64,000 nucleotides of DNA from Comamonadaceae bacterium. GTDB taxonomy: Bacteria; Pseudomonadota; Gammaproteobacteria; Burkholderiales; Burkholderiaceae. The stretch covers positions 1 to 64,000 of the forward strand of contig CANCCJ010000004.1 in NCBI GenBank assembly GCA_947374535.1, in the 5' to 3' direction. The position numbers were made by a program, and so were the translations under genes. The notes beneath the pieces are model-generated. The model was given only the letters and a program-made list of their open reading frames with translations. It did no database searches and had not been told where the DNA came from. Below are positions 23,991 through 34,039 of this stretch, piece after piece (within the stretch, counting starts at the first letter, position 1; each line of letters begins with the position of its first letter).

Positions 23991-25400
23991 TCAGTGAGGC
24001 GTGAAGGTAACGCGGTCAGGCACTGGCTTGGTTGCACCAATGCGGCTCCAGATCGGCATCAACAAGAAGAAACCGAAGTAGAACAAAGTACCGACTTGCG
24101 ACACGCGCTCGCCTATGGCGGACGGTGGCTGAACGCCCAAGTAAGCCAAGACAATGAAGTTCACAACAAACACACCGTACATGTACTTGTGCCAATCAGG
24201 GCGGTAGCGGATCGATTTGACCGCGCAGTTGTCCAACCAAGGCAAGAAGAACAAGATGATCACAGCACCACCCATCACCACCACACCCCAGAATTTGGCG
24301 TCGATGGAGAGCATGAGCAAGGACACGAACACAGCCGCACCCATGATGCCGCCTTTGACAATCTTAGGCAGGTTGGCGCGCGTGGCACCAAAGAAGGCAC
24401 CTGCAAAGACGCAAGCAATCAAGACATACATCATTTCGCTGGTGATCGCACGCAACATCGAATAGAAGGGCGTGAAGTACCAGACAGGTGCAATGTGCAA
24501 CGGCGTCTTGAGTGGGTCAGCAGGGATGAAGTTGTTGTATTCGAGGAAGTAACCACCGAACTCAGGCGCGAAGAAGATCACAGCGCTGAACACCAACAAG
24601 AAACCGCTCACACCCAAGATGTCGTGCACCGTGTAGTAAGGATGGAAAGGCACTGCATCGAGTGGGTGACCGTTGGCATCTTTCGGTGCATTCGGGCCTT
24701 TGATTTCCACGCCATCAGGGTTGTTTGAACCCACTTCGTGCAACGCAATGATGTGAGCCACCACCAAGCCCAACAGGACGAGTGGCACAGCAATCACGTG
24801 GAAGCTGAAAAAACGGTTCAGTGTGGCGTCGCCCACCACGTAGTCACCACGAATCAGCAAAGCCAAGTCGGGGCCCACGAAAGGCACAGCAGCGAACAAG
24901 TTCACGATCACTTGAGCGCCCCAATAGGACATTTGGCCCCAAGGCAACAAGTAACCCATGAAGGCCTCAGCCATCAAAGCCAAGAAGATGGCACAGCCAA
25001 ACACCCACACCAATTCACGTGGCTTACGGTATGAACCGTAAATCAAGCCGCGGTACATGTGCATGTAAACCACAATGAAGAAGGCGGAAGCGCCAGTGGA
25101 GTGCATGTAGCGGATCAACCAACCCCATGGCACGTCGCGCATGATGTATTCAACCGAACCGAAGGCCAAGTTGGCATCAGGCTTGTAATGCATGACCAAG
25201 AAAATACCGGTCACGATTTGAATCACCAACACCAACAGTGCCAATGAGCCAAAGAAATAGAAGAAGTTGAAGTTCTTGGGTGCGTAGTACTCAGACAAAT
25301 GCTCTTTGTAGAGCTTTGAAGCTGGAAAACGGTTGTCCACCCAGTTGAGCAATTTTTCGCCAGCGCTGGCGTCAGGAGAGATTTCTTTAAATTCAGCCAT
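23991..25400 (-). CDS. petB: Cytochrome b of the bc1 complex
   Basis: A 469-residue integral membrane protein with the full set of eight or so helices carrying the two b hemes and the quinol sites. MHYKPDANLAFGSVEYIMRD, GQMSYWGAQVIVNLF and the histidine pairs in VIAVPLVLLGLVVAHIIALH are visible. The Qo-site motif reads PVWY (in HIAPVWYFTPFYSM) instead of the common PEWY. This variant is known in some betaproteobacteria. It lies between petA and petC. Confidence 0.97.
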   Translation of the reverse strand: MAEFKEISPDASAGEKLLNWVDNRFPASKLYKEHLSEYYAPKNFNFFYFFGSLALLVLVIQIVTGIFLVMHYKPDANLAFGSVEYIMRDVPWGWLIRYMHSTGASAFFIVVYMHMYRGLIYGSYRKPRELVWVFGCAIFLALMAEAFMGYLLPWGQMSYWGAQVIVNLFAAVPFVGPDLALLIRGDYVVGDATLNRFFSFHVIAVPLVLLGLVVAHIIALHEVGSNNPDGVEIKGPNAPKDANGHPLDAVPFHPYYTVHDILGVSGFLLVFSAVIFFAPEFGGYFLEYNNFIPADPLKTPLHIAPVWYFTPFYSMLRAITSEMMYVLIACVFAGAFFGATRANLPKIVKGGIMGAAVFVSLLMLSIDAKFWGVVVMGGAVIILFFLPWLDNCAVKSIRYRPDWHKYMYGVFVVNFIVLAYLGVQPPSAIGERVSQVGTLFYFGFFLLMPIWSRIGATKPVPDRVTFTPH

Positions 25401-25411
25401 ATTTCGTCCTA

Positions 25412-26011
25412 TCAGGCTTTCTTGTCTTCACCGATCAACAACTTTGTGTCGGAGAGGTACATATGGGGCGGGACTTGAAGGTTGTCTGGTGCGGGCTTGT
25501 TTTTAAACACGCGGCCAGCAATGTCGAAAGTCGAACCGTGGCAAGGGCACAAGAAACCACCGTTCCAGTCATCTGGCAACGAAGGTTGTGGACCGGCTTG
25601 GAACTTGTCTGATGGCGAGCAACCTAAGTGCGTGCAGATACCGACGGCCACAAAAATTTCGGGCTTGATGGAGCGCGCTTGGTTACGGGCATAAACGGGT
25701 GTGAACTCGTCTTGCTTGCGCTCTGATTTGGGGTCAGCCAACTGAGGTTCGGTCTTGTTCAAAGACGCGAGTTGCTCTGGTGTTCGCTTGACGATCCACA
25801 CGGGTTTGCCGCGCCATTCCACGGTCATTTTTTCACCGGGTTTGAGGGCAGAGATGTCGACTTCGACAGCAGCGCCTGCAGCTTTGGCCTTCTCAGAGGG
25901 CTGGAATGTGCTGACGAAGGGCACAGCTACTGCTACGCCACCGACTGCACCCGCGCAAGTCGAGGCGATCAGCCACGTGCGTTTATTGGTGTCTACTGGG
26001 GTGTCACTCAT
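25412..26011 (-). CDS. petA: Rieske iron-sulfur protein of the bc1 complex
   Basis: A protein of 199 residues from the ATG at 26009-26011, which has GAGGA seven bases upstream; the ATG four codons earlier would swallow that site. An N-terminal anchor with a Tat-like sequence (NKRTWLIASTCAG, Lys-Arg in place of Arg-Arg) is followed by the 2Fe-2S ligand loops CTHLGC and CPCHGS. It is the electron acceptor at the quinol oxidation site. It is first in petABC; tatABC for its export is encoded nearby. Confidence 0.96.
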   Translation of the reverse strand: MSDTPVDTNKRTWLIASTCAGAVGGVAVAVPFVSTFQPSEKAKAAGAAVEVDISALKPGEKMTVEWRGKPVWIVKRTPEQLASLNKTEPQLADPKSERKQDEFTPVYARNQARSIKPEIFVAVGICTHLGCSPSDKFQAGPQPSLPDDWNGGFLCPCHGSTFDIAGRVFKNKPAPDNLQVPPHMYLSDTKLLIGEDKKA

Positions 26012-26249
26012 GAAATTCCTCAAACAATAATCACTGGTTGGGTTAACACTTGATTGTAGCTGACCACCATACCCGCCTATTCAATTCGAAGCGCTTCCAC
26101 TGCAAGGCTTGGGTAAGGTAGCAACAATTTGAATGCTTTTAAATACACAAAGGATTCAAGATATCGAAAGCGTTCAAAGCGTTGGCTGTTAGCGATGACA
26201 TTGGGTGCCATGCAAAAAGCGGGGGTGCCCGTGTTTGCCTACGGGTGCT

Positions 26250-27308
26250 TCAGCGGCGCATGGCTCGCGCCATGTCGATCGCCGCTAACAGGCTAGACGC
26301 ATCTGCCTGAGCCGTTCCGGCCACATCAAAGGCGGTGCCATGGTCGGGACTGGTACGCACCAAGGGCAGACCTAACGTGACGTTCACGCCCTGTTCCACG
26401 CCGAGGTATTTCACGGGGATCAAACCTTGGTCGTGGTACATAGCAATCACCACATCAAATTCACCCGGCTGACCGTTCTTGGCGCGAGCGCGCATGAACA
26501 CCGTGTCTGGCGCAAAGGGCCCGCTCACTCGCATGCCCTCAGCACGGGCTTGTTGCAATGCTGGAATGATGATGTCGAGCTCTTCGCGGCCCATCAAACC
26601 GCCCTCGCCCGCATGCGGATTCAAGCCAGCCACAGCCAAATGCGGCGTACGTCCCGTGGACGCCAATTCGGCCTCATGCGTGATGCGCAGGGTTTGCAAA
26701 ATGTTGTCGATGGTCACGGCTTCAATCGCTTGACGCAACGACACGTGAATGCTGACCAACACAGTTTTGAGTTCGGGATTGGCCAACATCATGCGCACCG
26801 GCATGTCGTCGATTGCCACGCCCGCATGCGCTGCAGCGCACGCTTGCAACATTTCGGTGTGACCTGGAAACGGCACCCCGGCTGCAAACAAAGCTTCTTT
26901 GTGCAAAGGCGCCGTGACCACCGCAGACACCTCGCCACGCAACGCGGCTTGGGCAGCCCACACCACGCAATCGGCAGCCAGCTTGCCCGCAGTGGCACTG
27001 ACCTTACCCCATGCGGGCAATTGATCAACCGCTAAAGGCGGCGCCACCTGCAAGACAGGAATGGTGAATGGTGCGTTAATGTGCGCCACCTCGCCCACAT
27101 CCGACACACGCTGCAGGTGCATGTGCGGCGCATGCAGTTCGCACTGCGCCAAGAGCAAGACCGCACGTTGCATCACCGCCATGTCGCCGACCACCACGCA
27201 GCCTTTCAGCTGTTCAGGCGCATCTCGAAACGCTTTGACGATGATCTCTGGGCCGATGCCCGCAGCATCGCCCATCGTGATGGCCATGGGTTTGAAGCGC
27301 TCCGTCAT
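26250..27308 (-). CDS. pdxA: 4-hydroxythreonine-4-phosphate dehydrogenase PdxA
   Basis: A 352-residue enzyme of the DXP-dependent pyridoxal phosphate pathway. ITMGDAAGIGPEIIVKA opens the protein. VTAPLHKEAL, PFPGHTEML, AGLNPHAGEGG and YHDQGLIPVKYL mark the substrate and metal sites, including the histidines in GHTE, NPHAGE and YHDQG. Its start overlaps the stop of the Nif3-like gene by ATGA. A gap of about 240 bases separates it from petA, with no other gene seen there. Confidence 0.96.
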   Translation of the reverse strand: MTERFKPMAITMGDAAGIGPEIIVKAFRDAPEQLKGCVVVGDMAVMQRAVLLLAQCELHAPHMHLQRVSDVGEVAHINAPFTIPVLQVAPPLAVDQLPAWGKVSATAGKLAADCVVWAAQAALRGEVSAVVTAPLHKEALFAAGVPFPGHTEMLQACAAAHAGVAIDDMPVRMMLANPELKTVLVSIHVSLRQAIEAVTIDNILQTLRITHEAELASTGRTPHLAVAGLNPHAGEGGLMGREELDIIIPALQQARAEGMRVSGPFAPDTVFMRARAKNGQPGEFDVVIAMYHDQGLIPVKYLGVEQGVNVTLGLPLVRTSPDHGTAFDVAGTAQADASSLLAAIDMARAMRR

Positions 27309-28072
27309 GCAGGGTTATCAATCTCAATGAACTGATGCGTGATACCCAACTGCGCTGTCACATGGGCGGCAGCGGCAGGTGCCCCATAGCGCTCAGTGGC
27401 ATGGTGGCCGCAAGCCAAGAAGGCCACACCCGTCTCGCGCGCCAAATGGGCTTGTGGCTCAGAAATTTCACCGGTGATGAACGCATCCACACCCGCAGCG
27501 ATTGCTGCTTCGAAATAGCTTTGCGCACCCCCTGTGCACCAAGCCACTTGGCGAATTTCTCTAGCAGGCGTTTGCACCACCAGTGGCGCACGCCCCAAGG
27601 CGGACGACACGACAGACGCCAAAGCCTGTGCATCCGCAAAAACCTCCCCATCAGCGCGCGTGCCCCAGAGCCCTAAATCTTGTTCGCCAAACGTGCCTTG
27701 TATTTGCAGGCCCAACCGTTTGCCCAATTGGGCGTTGTTACCCAGCTCTGGGTGCGCATCCAGCGGTAAGTGATATGCCAACAAGTTGATGTTGTGCGCC
27801 AGCAGCAATTGCAGGCGCTGCTTCATCCAACCCGTCACCGTGCCGTCTTGACCGCGCCAAAACAAACCGTGGTGTACGAAGATGGCATCGGCTTTGGCGT
27901 CAATCGCCGCTTCAATCAAGGCGCGACAAGCGGTAACACCCGAGACCATGTGGCGAATGGTGTCAGTCCCTTCGACTTGCAAACCGTTGGGGCCGTAGTC
28001 TTTGAACCGTGCTGGCTGCAACACTTGATTGCAAGCCCCTAACAAGGTTTGACGCGACACCGCTTGGCTCAT
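27305..28072 (-). CDS. Nif3-like dinuclear metal centre protein
   Basis: A 255-residue member of the Nif3/YbgI family, toroidal hexamers with a two-metal site. Visible are FKDYGPNGLQVEG, the FVHHGLFWRG histidines, LLAYHLPLDAHPELGNNAQL, FITGEISEPQAH and LACGHHATERYG, which supply the metal ligands. The biochemical role is unsettled in the family (a GTP cyclohydrolase-type or repair role has been suggested). It is coupled by ATGA overlaps to the protease gene upstream and pdxA downstream. Confidence 0.92.
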   Translation of the reverse strand: MSQAVSRQTLLGACNQVLQPARFKDYGPNGLQVEGTDTIRHMVSGVTACRALIEAAIDAKADAIFVHHGLFWRGQDGTVTGWMKQRLQLLLAHNINLLAYHLPLDAHPELGNNAQLGKRLGLQIQGTFGEQDLGLWGTRADGEVFADAQALASVVSSALGRAPLVVQTPAREIRQVAWCTGGAQSYFEAAIAAGVDAFITGEISEPQAHLARETGVAFLACGHHATERYGAPAAAAHVTAQLGITHQFIEIDNPA

Positions 28073-29211
28073 TTCGGCTCCTTAGGCTTAGGGCGTTGTG
28101 CGGGCGTGACATCGAGCGTCATTCTTTGAGTTCGACGCACCACGTCCATCTTGACACTTTTACCTGGCGTAAGCGCCGCGATTTGCGTGAGCAACTCACC
28201 CACAGTTTTCACTGGTTGGCCCGCGACATTCAGCAACAAATCACCGGGGCGCAAACCTGCGATAGCGGCCGGACCGTTTTGCAGTACGCCCGTGATGATT
28301 ACGCCTTGGGTTTGTTTCAAGCCAAAGGTTTCTGCCAACTCAGCCGTCAGCTCCAAAGGCTCAATGCCCACCCAACCGCGTATGACTTGGCCATCGCGCA
28401 CGATGCCTTCCAACACTTGACGCGCGGTCGACACGGGGATGGCAAAACCAATACCCATGTTTCCACCTGATCGCGAATAGATGGCTGTGTTGATGCCAAT
28501 CAAATGGCCATTCACATCCACCAGCGCGCCGCCAGAATTGCCGGGGTTGATAGCCGCATCGGTTTGGATGAAATTTTCAAACGTATTGATACCGAGCTGG
28601 TTACGACCCAAAGCCGACACAATGCCACTGGTCACGGTTTGCCCCACACCAAACGGGTTGCCGATAGCGAGCACGCGGTCGCCCACTTGCGCTGTGTCTG
28701 AATTACCCAAGGCAATCACTGGCAAGCGGTCGAGGTTGATGCGCAGAATGGCCAAGTCGGTATCGGGGTCAGCGCCAATGACTTGCGCCACCGCATGGCG
28801 ACTGTCACTGAGCGTGACTTCAATCTCTTGCGCGCCATCGATCACATGGTTATTGGTGAGGATGTAGCCCTCGGGGCTGACGATCACACCGCTGCCCAAG
28901 CCCTGCTGAGGTGCCTCATCCTCACGGTCGCCATAGAAGAAGCGAAACCACGGGTCGTTTTGATAATCTGGCTTAGGCGCTTTCGCTTGGGTGGTGGCAA
29001 TGCTCACCACAGCGGGTGACGCCACTTTGGCGGCGGGGCTCAAACTGCCGACCATCACAACACCGGCGGGACTGGCGGGGGCTTCGAGCAAAGTCACACC
29101 GGTGAGTTGCGCGCGTTGGTTGACCCACTCGGGCTTCAAGGTTGCGACCACAAACCAAATCGCCACCAAGATGGTGACGACTTGCGAGAAGAACAACCAG
29201 TGACGTTTCAT
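28069..29211 (-). CDS. DegS/DegQ-like periplasmic serine protease
   Basis: A 380-residue trypsin-like S1C protease. One N-terminal membrane anchor (VVTILVAIWFVVATL) is followed by the protease domain with His in LTNNHVIDG, Asp in DTDLAILRI and Ser in GNSGGALVD. A single PDZ domain follows (about 270-365, GVIITGVLQNGPAAIAGLRPGD). One PDZ plus an anchor is the DegS/AlgW plan; DegP and DegQ have two PDZ domains and a cleaved signal. A role in envelope stress signalling is inferred. It lies downstream of tatC. Confidence 0.9.
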   Translation of the reverse strand: MKRHWLFFSQVVTILVAIWFVVATLKPEWVNQRAQLTGVTLLEAPASPAGVVMVGSLSPAAKVASPAVVSIATTQAKAPKPDYQNDPWFRFFYGDREDEAPQQGLGSGVIVSPEGYILTNNHVIDGAQEIEVTLSDSRHAVAQVIGADPDTDLAILRINLDRLPVIALGNSDTAQVGDRVLAIGNPFGVGQTVTSGIVSALGRNQLGINTFENFIQTDAAINPGNSGGALVDVNGHLIGINTAIYSRSGGNMGIGFAIPVSTARQVLEGIVRDGQVIRGWVGIEPLELTAELAETFGLKQTQGVIITGVLQNGPAAIAGLRPGDLLLNVAGQPVKTVGELLTQIAALTPGKSVKMDVVRRTQRMTLDVTPAQRPKPKEPK

Positions 29212-29229
29212 GGGTTGTTAGCGCTGCGC

Positions 29230-30000
29230 TTATTCGGCGTCTGGCGCTTGCGTGTGTTGAATGAACAATTTTGCCGCCCAAATGCCGATTTCGTACAGCA
29301 CGCACATGGGAATGGCCAGCGCCAACTGCGACACCACATCAGGCGGCGTCACGATGGCCGCAATGATGAAGGCCAGCACGATGAAGTAAGCGCGGAAATC
29401 TTTGAGCTTTTGAATCGACACCAAATTCATGCGCGCCAAGACGATCACCACAATGGGCACTTCAAACGCCAAGCCAAAGGCGATGAACATGGTCAGCACA
29501 AAGCTCAAATATGCTTCGATGTCGGGTGCGGCCGTGATGCTTTTAGGCGCAAAGCTCTGGATGAACTTGAACACTTGCCCGAACACAAAGAAGTAGCAAA
29601 ACGCCACGCCGATCATGAACAGCACTGTGCTCGACACCACCAAAGGCAAGACCAACTTTTTCTCGTGCGAATACAAGCCAGGCGCCACAAATGCCCACAC
29701 TTGGTAAAGCACCACAGGCAGCGCGATCAAAAACGCCGCCATCATCAAAATTTTGAGGGGCACCAAAAATGGCGAAATCACCGAGGTGGCAATCAGCGTT
29801 GCACCTGCTGGCAACTGCGCCACCAAAGGCGCAGCCAGCAAGTCGTACAACTCAGCGGGACCTGGGTAGATGGCCAACGCAGCGCCCGCGATCAACACCG
29901 CAATCGCGGCTTTGACCAAACGGTCGCGCAGCTCAATCAAGTGCTGCACAAAGGGCTGCTCGGTGCCAGCCAATTCGTCTTGGGAAGGGGTATCAGACAT
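29230..30000 (-). CDS. tatC: Twin-arginine translocase subunit TatC
   Basis: A 256-residue polytopic receptor of the Tat export pathway with six hydrophobic helices. The signal-recognition face is visible in [17 protein letters not shown] near the N-terminus and in [21 protein letters not shown]. It overlaps tatB by eight bases, and the three tat genes form one operon behind hinT. Confidence 0.97.
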   Translation of the reverse strand: MSDTPSQDELAGTEQPFVQHLIELRDRLVKAAIAVLIAGAALAIYPGPAELYDLLAAPLVAQLPAGATLIATSVISPFLVPLKILMMAAFLIALPVVLYQVWAFVAPGLYSHEKKLVLPLVVSSTVLFMIGVAFCYFFVFGQVFKFIQSFAPKSITAAPDIEAYLSFVLTMFIAFGLAFEVPIVVIVLARMNLVSIQKLKDFRAYFIVLAFIIAAIVTPPDVVSQLALAIPMCVLYEIGIWAAKLFIQHTQAPDAE

Positions 30001-30466
30001 GTTCAGAACGCTTCACAGGGCGAAAACGCGCCACACGCGCGGCGCTTGATTGCGCCTTGGTGCGCACACCTTGACGGGCTTTGTACCAATGCGGCGTAGC
30101 GCCACGCTTGAGACGCCATTTTTTACCTGGGTTTTCGTAAGTGGGCGGCGGGGGTGCCAAAGGCTCGAAGTGGTCAGAAGAAATACCAGCCGTGGTCTCG
30201 GCCCAATCTTTTTCAAAGTCACTAGCAGCGGTGTGCACCGAGTGCTCCACGTCACGCGCGGCCGACTCCATCGTCTCTTTCATCTTCTTGAGCTCGTCGA
30301 GCTCCATCGTGCGATTGACCTCGGCCTTCACATCCGCGACGTAGCGTCTCGCTTTGCCAATCAAGGTCCCGACCGTGCGCGCCACGCTGGGCAACTTCTC
30401 GGGACCAATGACGACCAGAGCCACGGCACCGATCACCGCAATTTTGGAAATATCTAGATCAAACAA
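29993..30466 (-). CDS. tatB: Tat translocase subunit TatB
   Basis: A 157-residue single-helix membrane protein. The N-terminus [20 protein letters not shown] plus [10 protein letters not shown] is typical TatB (membrane helix, GP hinge, amphipathic helix). A charged cytoplasmic tail follows. It partners with TatC in signal peptide recognition. It begins 20 bases after tatA. Confidence 0.95.
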   Translation of the reverse strand: MFDLDISKIAVIGAVALVVIGPEKLPSVARTVGTLIGKARRYVADVKAEVNRTMELDELKKMKETMESAARDVEHSVHTAASDFEKDWAETTAGISSDHFEPLAPPPPTYENPGKKWRLKRGATPHWYKARQGVRTKAQSSAARVARFRPVKRSEHV

Positions 30467-30485
30467 AACAGACGATCAGTAGCAA

Positions 30486-30722
30486 TTAAGGCTTGTGCTT
30501 GACTTCAACGTCAATGGTGTTTTTGTCGGCAGACACAGCTGCAGGTGGCGTGGCTGGTTTTTCTTCAGCAGCAGCAGAGGCACCGCCATCTTTCATGCCG
30601 TCTTTGAAACCTTTGACAGCGCCGCCCAAGTCAGCACCAATGTTTTTGAGTTTCTTTGTACCGAACACCAAGACAACGATCAGCAACACGATCAGCCAGT
30701 GCCAAATTGAAAACGAACCCAT
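30486..30722 (-). CDS. tatA: Tat translocase subunit TatA
   Basis: A 78-residue pore-forming Tat subunit. [20 protein letters not shown] gives the short membrane helix, [20 protein letters not shown] the FG-hinge and amphipathic helix, and a Glu/Ala/Lys-rich tail follows. The FGTKKL sequence marks it as TatA rather than TatB. It is first of tatABC. Confidence 0.96.
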   Translation of the reverse strand: MGSFSIWHWLIVLLIVVLVFGTKKLKNIGADLGGAVKGFKDGMKDGGASAAAEEKPATPPAAVSADKNTIDVEVKHKP

Positions 30723-30754
30723 GTGTAACTCCTAAATAATTGCTTGAATTCTAA

Positions 30755-31114
30755 TCAGCCGCGCAGCCAAGGGCGCGGACCACCCATGACATGCCAGTGC
30801 AAGTGGTGGACTTCTTGCCCACCCTCGGCGCCAGTATTGGTCACGATGCGAAAGCCCCCCTCGGGGTAAGGTCTTGCACCTTCTTGCAAAGCCAACTTAG
30901 GCGCCAACAGCATCATGCGCCCTAGCAAGCCTTCGTACTCTGGCGTGACGTGCGCCACCGAAGGAATATGCAGTTTAGGGATGATCAAAAAATGCACGGG
31001 GGCCCAGGGATTGATGTCGTGAAACGCAAACACCTCATCATCTTCGTAAACTTTGCGCGACGGGATTTGACCCGCAATGATTTTGCAAAAAATGCAATTT
31101 GAATCTGTCGTCAT
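30755..31114 (-). CDS. hinT: HIT-family nucleotide hydrolase (HinT)
   Basis: A 119-residue purine nucleoside phosphoramidase of the histidine-triad superfamily. CIFCKIIAGQIPSRKVYEDD opens it, and the catalytic triad is HLHWHVMGG near the C-terminus. It has the full length of bacterial HinT. It lies between a membrane protein gene and tatA. Confidence 0.93.
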   Translation of the reverse strand: MTTDSNCIFCKIIAGQIPSRKVYEDDEVFAFHDINPWAPVHFLIIPKLHIPSVAHVTPEYEGLLGRMMLLAPKLALQEGARPYPEGGFRIVTNTGAEGGQEVHHLHWHVMGGPRPWLRG

Positions 31115-31132
31115 AGTGAGCTGATTGATCGA

Positions 31133-31519
31133 TTAGCTTTGCATAGGTTGCTGCTGGTTCAATCGAACCAAGCCCAACACTATGCGATAGAGGAACCACA
31201 CAGAAATCACTGCCCAAGCCAACCAGCCGGGCAAGATGAAAAAGAACCACAGCGGAGCCGTGACCAAATAAAGCAAAGCCGCCCAGATGACGGTGCGAAT
31301 GCGGTAGCTGAAGTGCGAAGCCTCCCAGCCCTCATCCGCATCGCTTCTCTTGATCATGTCAAGAATCAAAGCCACCACCAGCAATACAGGACCAACTTGT
31401 GCGCCAGGGATGATGGCACTGACCGCCACGATCAAATGCAGCACGTAGCTGATCAAGCTCACCGTATGCGTGGCATCCTCTTGCATCGATGCTGCGTCTT
31501 GAGGCTGGGGCTTAATCAC
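31133..31519 (-). CDS. DUF4870-like membrane protein
   Basis: A 128-residue protein with three or so hydrophobic helices ([52 protein letters not shown]). [12 protein letters not shown] matches the DUF4870/Tic20-like pattern. The start overlaps hisE by eight bases, so it is part of the his transcript. Function is unknown. Confidence 0.82.
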   Translation of the reverse strand: MIKPQPQDAASMQEDATHTVSLISYVLHLIVAVSAIIPGAQVGPVLLVVALILDMIKRSDADEGWEASHFSYRIRTVIWAALLYLVTAPLWFFFILPGWLAWAVISVWFLYRIVLGLVRLNQQQPMQS

Positions 31520-31895
31520 CCGTTAACTCGCGGTGTTTTGCTTTGCGCAGGGCTTTTTCTTCCAAGCCGCTCAAGCCTTCGCGACGCGCCAACTCATTCA
31601 CCACATCAGCGGGCGACAAACCGTAGTGCGCCAAAGCAATCATGCTGTGAAACCACAAATCGGCCACCTCATAGACGAGCTTGCTAGGGTCACCGCCATG
31701 GTCCACATCTTTAGCGGCCATCACGGTTTCAGTGGCTTCTTCGCCAATCTTTTTCAAGAAAGCATCGGGGCCTTTGTGCAACAAGCGCGAGACATAACTC
31801 TTGTCGGGATCGCCACCGTTGGCGGGCTTGCGGCTTTCAATCACTTCGGCCAGACGTTGCAAAGTATCTAAGGTGTTCAAGGGGGTCGAACTCAT
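31512..31895 (-). CDS. hisE: Phosphoribosyl-ATP diphosphatase HisE
   Basis: A 127-residue MazG-like enzyme for the second step of histidine synthesis. The start at 31895 ([15 protein letters not shown]) is five bases after hisI; a longer frame would overlap his[16 protein letters not shown] and [17 protein letters not shown] carry the acidic metal-binding helices. It is separate from HisI, as in other betaproteobacteria. Confidence 0.95.
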   Translation of the reverse strand: MSSTPLNTLDTLQRLAEVIESRKPANGGDPDKSYVSRLLHKGPDAFLKKIGEEATETVMAAKDVDHGGDPSKLVYEVADLWFHSMIALAHYGLSPADVVNELARREGLSGLEEKALRKAKHRELTGD

Positions 31896-31900
31896 GGTGT

Positions 31901-32296
31901 TCACTTGTAAATAGATTCGGGGTCTTTCAGCACAGGCTCGCAAGCGTGCCACGCTTCAGCTTCAAGGCGCTGGTAGAAGCAGCTATGGCGGCCAGTATGG
32001 CAGGCAATGCCGGGCTCTTGCCCTTCTTGCGTCACCTTGAGCAGCACCACGTCGTTGTCGCAATCGATGCGAATGTCGTGCACCGTTTGCACATGGCCCG
32101 ACTCCTCGCCCTTGAACCACAGCTTGTTGCGTGAGCGGCTGAAATACACCGCGCGCTTCAACTCAGCCGTTTTTTCCAGCGCCTCGCGGTTCATCCACGC
32201 AAACATCAGCACGTCGCCGCTGTCTTTTTCTTGGGCGATCACGGGTACCAGCCCCTTGTCGTCCCATTTGATGGCGTCTAGCCAGTTGCTGCTCAT
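31901..32296 (-). CDS. hisI: Phosphoribosyl-AMP cyclohydrolase HisI
   Basis: A 131-residue zinc enzyme for the third step of histidine synthesis. [36 protein letters not shown] and [16 protein letters not shown] carry the metal-binding aspartates and cysteines. It follows hisF by 18 bases and precedes hisE. Confidence 0.96.
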   Translation of the reverse strand: MSSNWLDAIKWDDKGLVPVIAQEKDSGDVLMFAWMNREALEKTAELKRAVYFSRSRNKLWFKGEESGHVQTVHDIRIDCDNDVVLLKVTQEGQEPGIACHTGRHSCFYQRLEAEAWHACEPVLKDPESIYK

Positions 32297-32314
32297 GGTG
32301 ATCTCGTGATGTGT

Positions 32315-33115
32315 TTACAAACGCACAGGAATTCCGCGCTCACGCATGCGCGCTTTCGCCTGCTGCACGCTGTATTCGCCGTAGTGGAAGATGCTGGCGG
32401 CCAGCACAGCGTCGGCGCCGCCTTGTTGCACGCCGTCAGCCAAGTGGTCGAGGTTGCCCACGCCGCCTGAAGCAATCACGGGCACGGGCACGATATCTGA
32501 CACGGCGCGGGTGAGTTGCAGATCAAAACCGCTCTTGGTGCCATCACGGTCCATGCTGGTGAGCAAGATTTCTCCAGCGCCGTAGTCGGCCATTTGCTTG
32601 GCCCATGCCACGGCATCAAGACCGACGTTTTTGCGGCCACCGTGGCTGAACACATCCCAGCCAGGGCCCACGGGCAAACCGTTTGCGCCCAAGTGTTGCT
32701 CGTCATCTGCGGTTCGACGTTTGGCGTCGATGGCCACCACGATGCACTGCGCGCCGTATTTGGCCGACGCGTCGCGAATGACTTGCGGGTTGGCAATGGC
32801 TGCAGAGTTAAAGCTCACCTTGTCAGCGCCAGCGTTGAGCATGCGGCGCACATCGTCCACGGTACGCACGCCACCGCCCACCGTGAGGGGAATGAACACT
32901 TGGCTGGCCACGGCTTCGATGATGTGAAGAATCACATCGCGCGCGTCGCTGGTGGCGGTGATGTCAAGAAAGGTCAACTCGTCTGCGCCTTGGTCGTTGT
33001 AGCGTGCCGCGATTTCCACTGGGTCGCCCGCATCGCGCAGCTCAACGAAGTTGACGCCTTTGACGACGCGACCGCCGGTCACGTCTAGACAAGGAATGAT
33101 GCGCTTAGCAAGCAT
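32315..33115 (-). CDS. hisF: Imidazole glycerol phosphate synthase subunit HisF
   Basis: A 266-residue TIM-barrel cyclase that works with His[21 protein letters not shown] gives the catalytic Asp of the first strand. [11 protein letters not shown] holds the second catalytic Asp, and [18 protein letters not shown] is the phosphate-binding strand. Near-duplicate architecture to HisA, as expected. It follows the mutarotase gene. Confidence 0.97.
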   Translation of the reverse strand: MLAKRIIPCLDVTGGRVVKGVNFVELRDAGDPVEIAARYNDQGADELTFLDITATSDARDVILHIIEAVASQVFIPLTVGGGVRTVDDVRRMLNAGADKVSFNSAAIANPQVIRDASAKYGAQCIVVAIDAKRRTADDEQHLGANGLPVGPGWDVFSHGGRKNVGLDAVAWAKQMADYGAGEILLTSMDRDGTKSGFDLQLTRAVSDIVPVPVIASGGVGNLDHLADGVQQGGADAVLAASIFHYGEYSVQQAKARMRERGIPVRL

Positions 33116-33133
33116 AGAGGTCCAAAGAGTTCT

Positions 33134-34039
33134 TCAAGAAACGGTCAAACGCTGCCAACCCACCCATTGGCCACCAGCGGGAATAGCGATAGGTTCAAAC
33201 ACTTGCGCGGCTTCCACGCACAGCATGCGCGCAAAGCCGTGCGCAGGCATATCAGCCAATGCAGCGCATTTGCTTTCGCCCGGGTTCCACACGACCGATT
33301 CGGCCCAAGTGGCGCTTTGTTCGATTTGCAAAATGGATGAACCATCTTGCAAGTGCAATGGTTTAGCAGAAGCACTTTCGCCGCGTGTGTACACGCGGTC
33401 AAACTCGCTGTCAAAGTACAGCACTTCGTCGGCCACGCCATGCACATCCAGCAAGGCGTCCCACTCGGGGTGTGCGCCTAAGCCACGCAGCTCCGTCAGG
33501 TCAATGTCGTCCACGGCAAGGTAGGTATGCAGTGCGCCGGTGAAGTGAAGGTCGCTGTCTGCCGTGTTGCCCGCTTCTGTGTTGTTGACCGTCAGCGTGA
33601 TGGTGAGCTGGCTTGGAGCTAACGCCACACGCAGCTGAGCCACAAAGGCTTGCGGCCAAATAGCTAGCGTGTCGGCGTTGGTGCTGAGGGTGAAGTCGAG
33701 ATGGGCGGCTTCCCCGCTGGCCACTGCCTCGGCCATTTGCGCAGCATCGTTAATTTTCCAAACCATGTTGCGAGCAAAACCGTGCTTGGGCAAACTGCCA
33801 CGCTGATTGAACTGGGGGAAGCACACAGGCACACCGCCACGGATGGCCGATTGGCCGTCCCACAGGTTGTTGGGGCTCAGAAATAAGCGCTCACGGCCTT
33901 GGCTGATCCACGACAGCACATGGGCACCCTGCAAGGCGACCAGCACGGTGTCGCCACAAGGCAAGGTCAAGCGATGACAAGCTAGGCCTTGATAAATTTC
34001 ACCGCAGGCCACGCTCCCCGCGGCCATTGCGTTAGCCAT
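33134..34039 (-). CDS. Glucose-6-phosphate 1-epimerase-like mutarotase (YeaD family)
   Basis: A protein of 301 residues beginning at ATG 34039, inside the end of hisA; a second ATG four codons on is also possible. [29 protein letters not shown] and [10 protein letters not shown] match the D-hexose-6-phosphate mutarotase family, and [15 protein letters not shown] is the C-terminal signature. It equilibrates hexose phosphate anomers. Its place between hisA and hisF is an insertion in an otherwise contiguous histidine operon. Confidence 0.88.
   Translation of the reverse strand: MANAMAAGSVACGEIYQGLACHRLTLPCGDTVLVALQGAHVLSWISQGRERLFLSPNNLWDGQSAIRGGVPVCFPQFNQRGSLPKHGFARNMVWKINDAAQMAEAVASGEAAHLDFTLSTNADTLAIWPQAFVAQLRVALAPSQLTITLTVNNTEAGNTADSDLHFTGALHTYLAVDDIDLTELRGLGAHPEWDALLDVHGVADEVLYFDSEFDRVYTRGESASAKPLHLQDGSSILQIEQSATWAESVVWNPGESKCAALADMPAHGFARMLCVEAAQVFEPIAIPAGGQWVGWQRLTVS

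Noticed and set aside
29107..30099. Long plus-strand open frame opposite tatC and tatB
   Set aside because: The His/Gln/Arg-rich product is an antisense shadow of two firmly identified genes.
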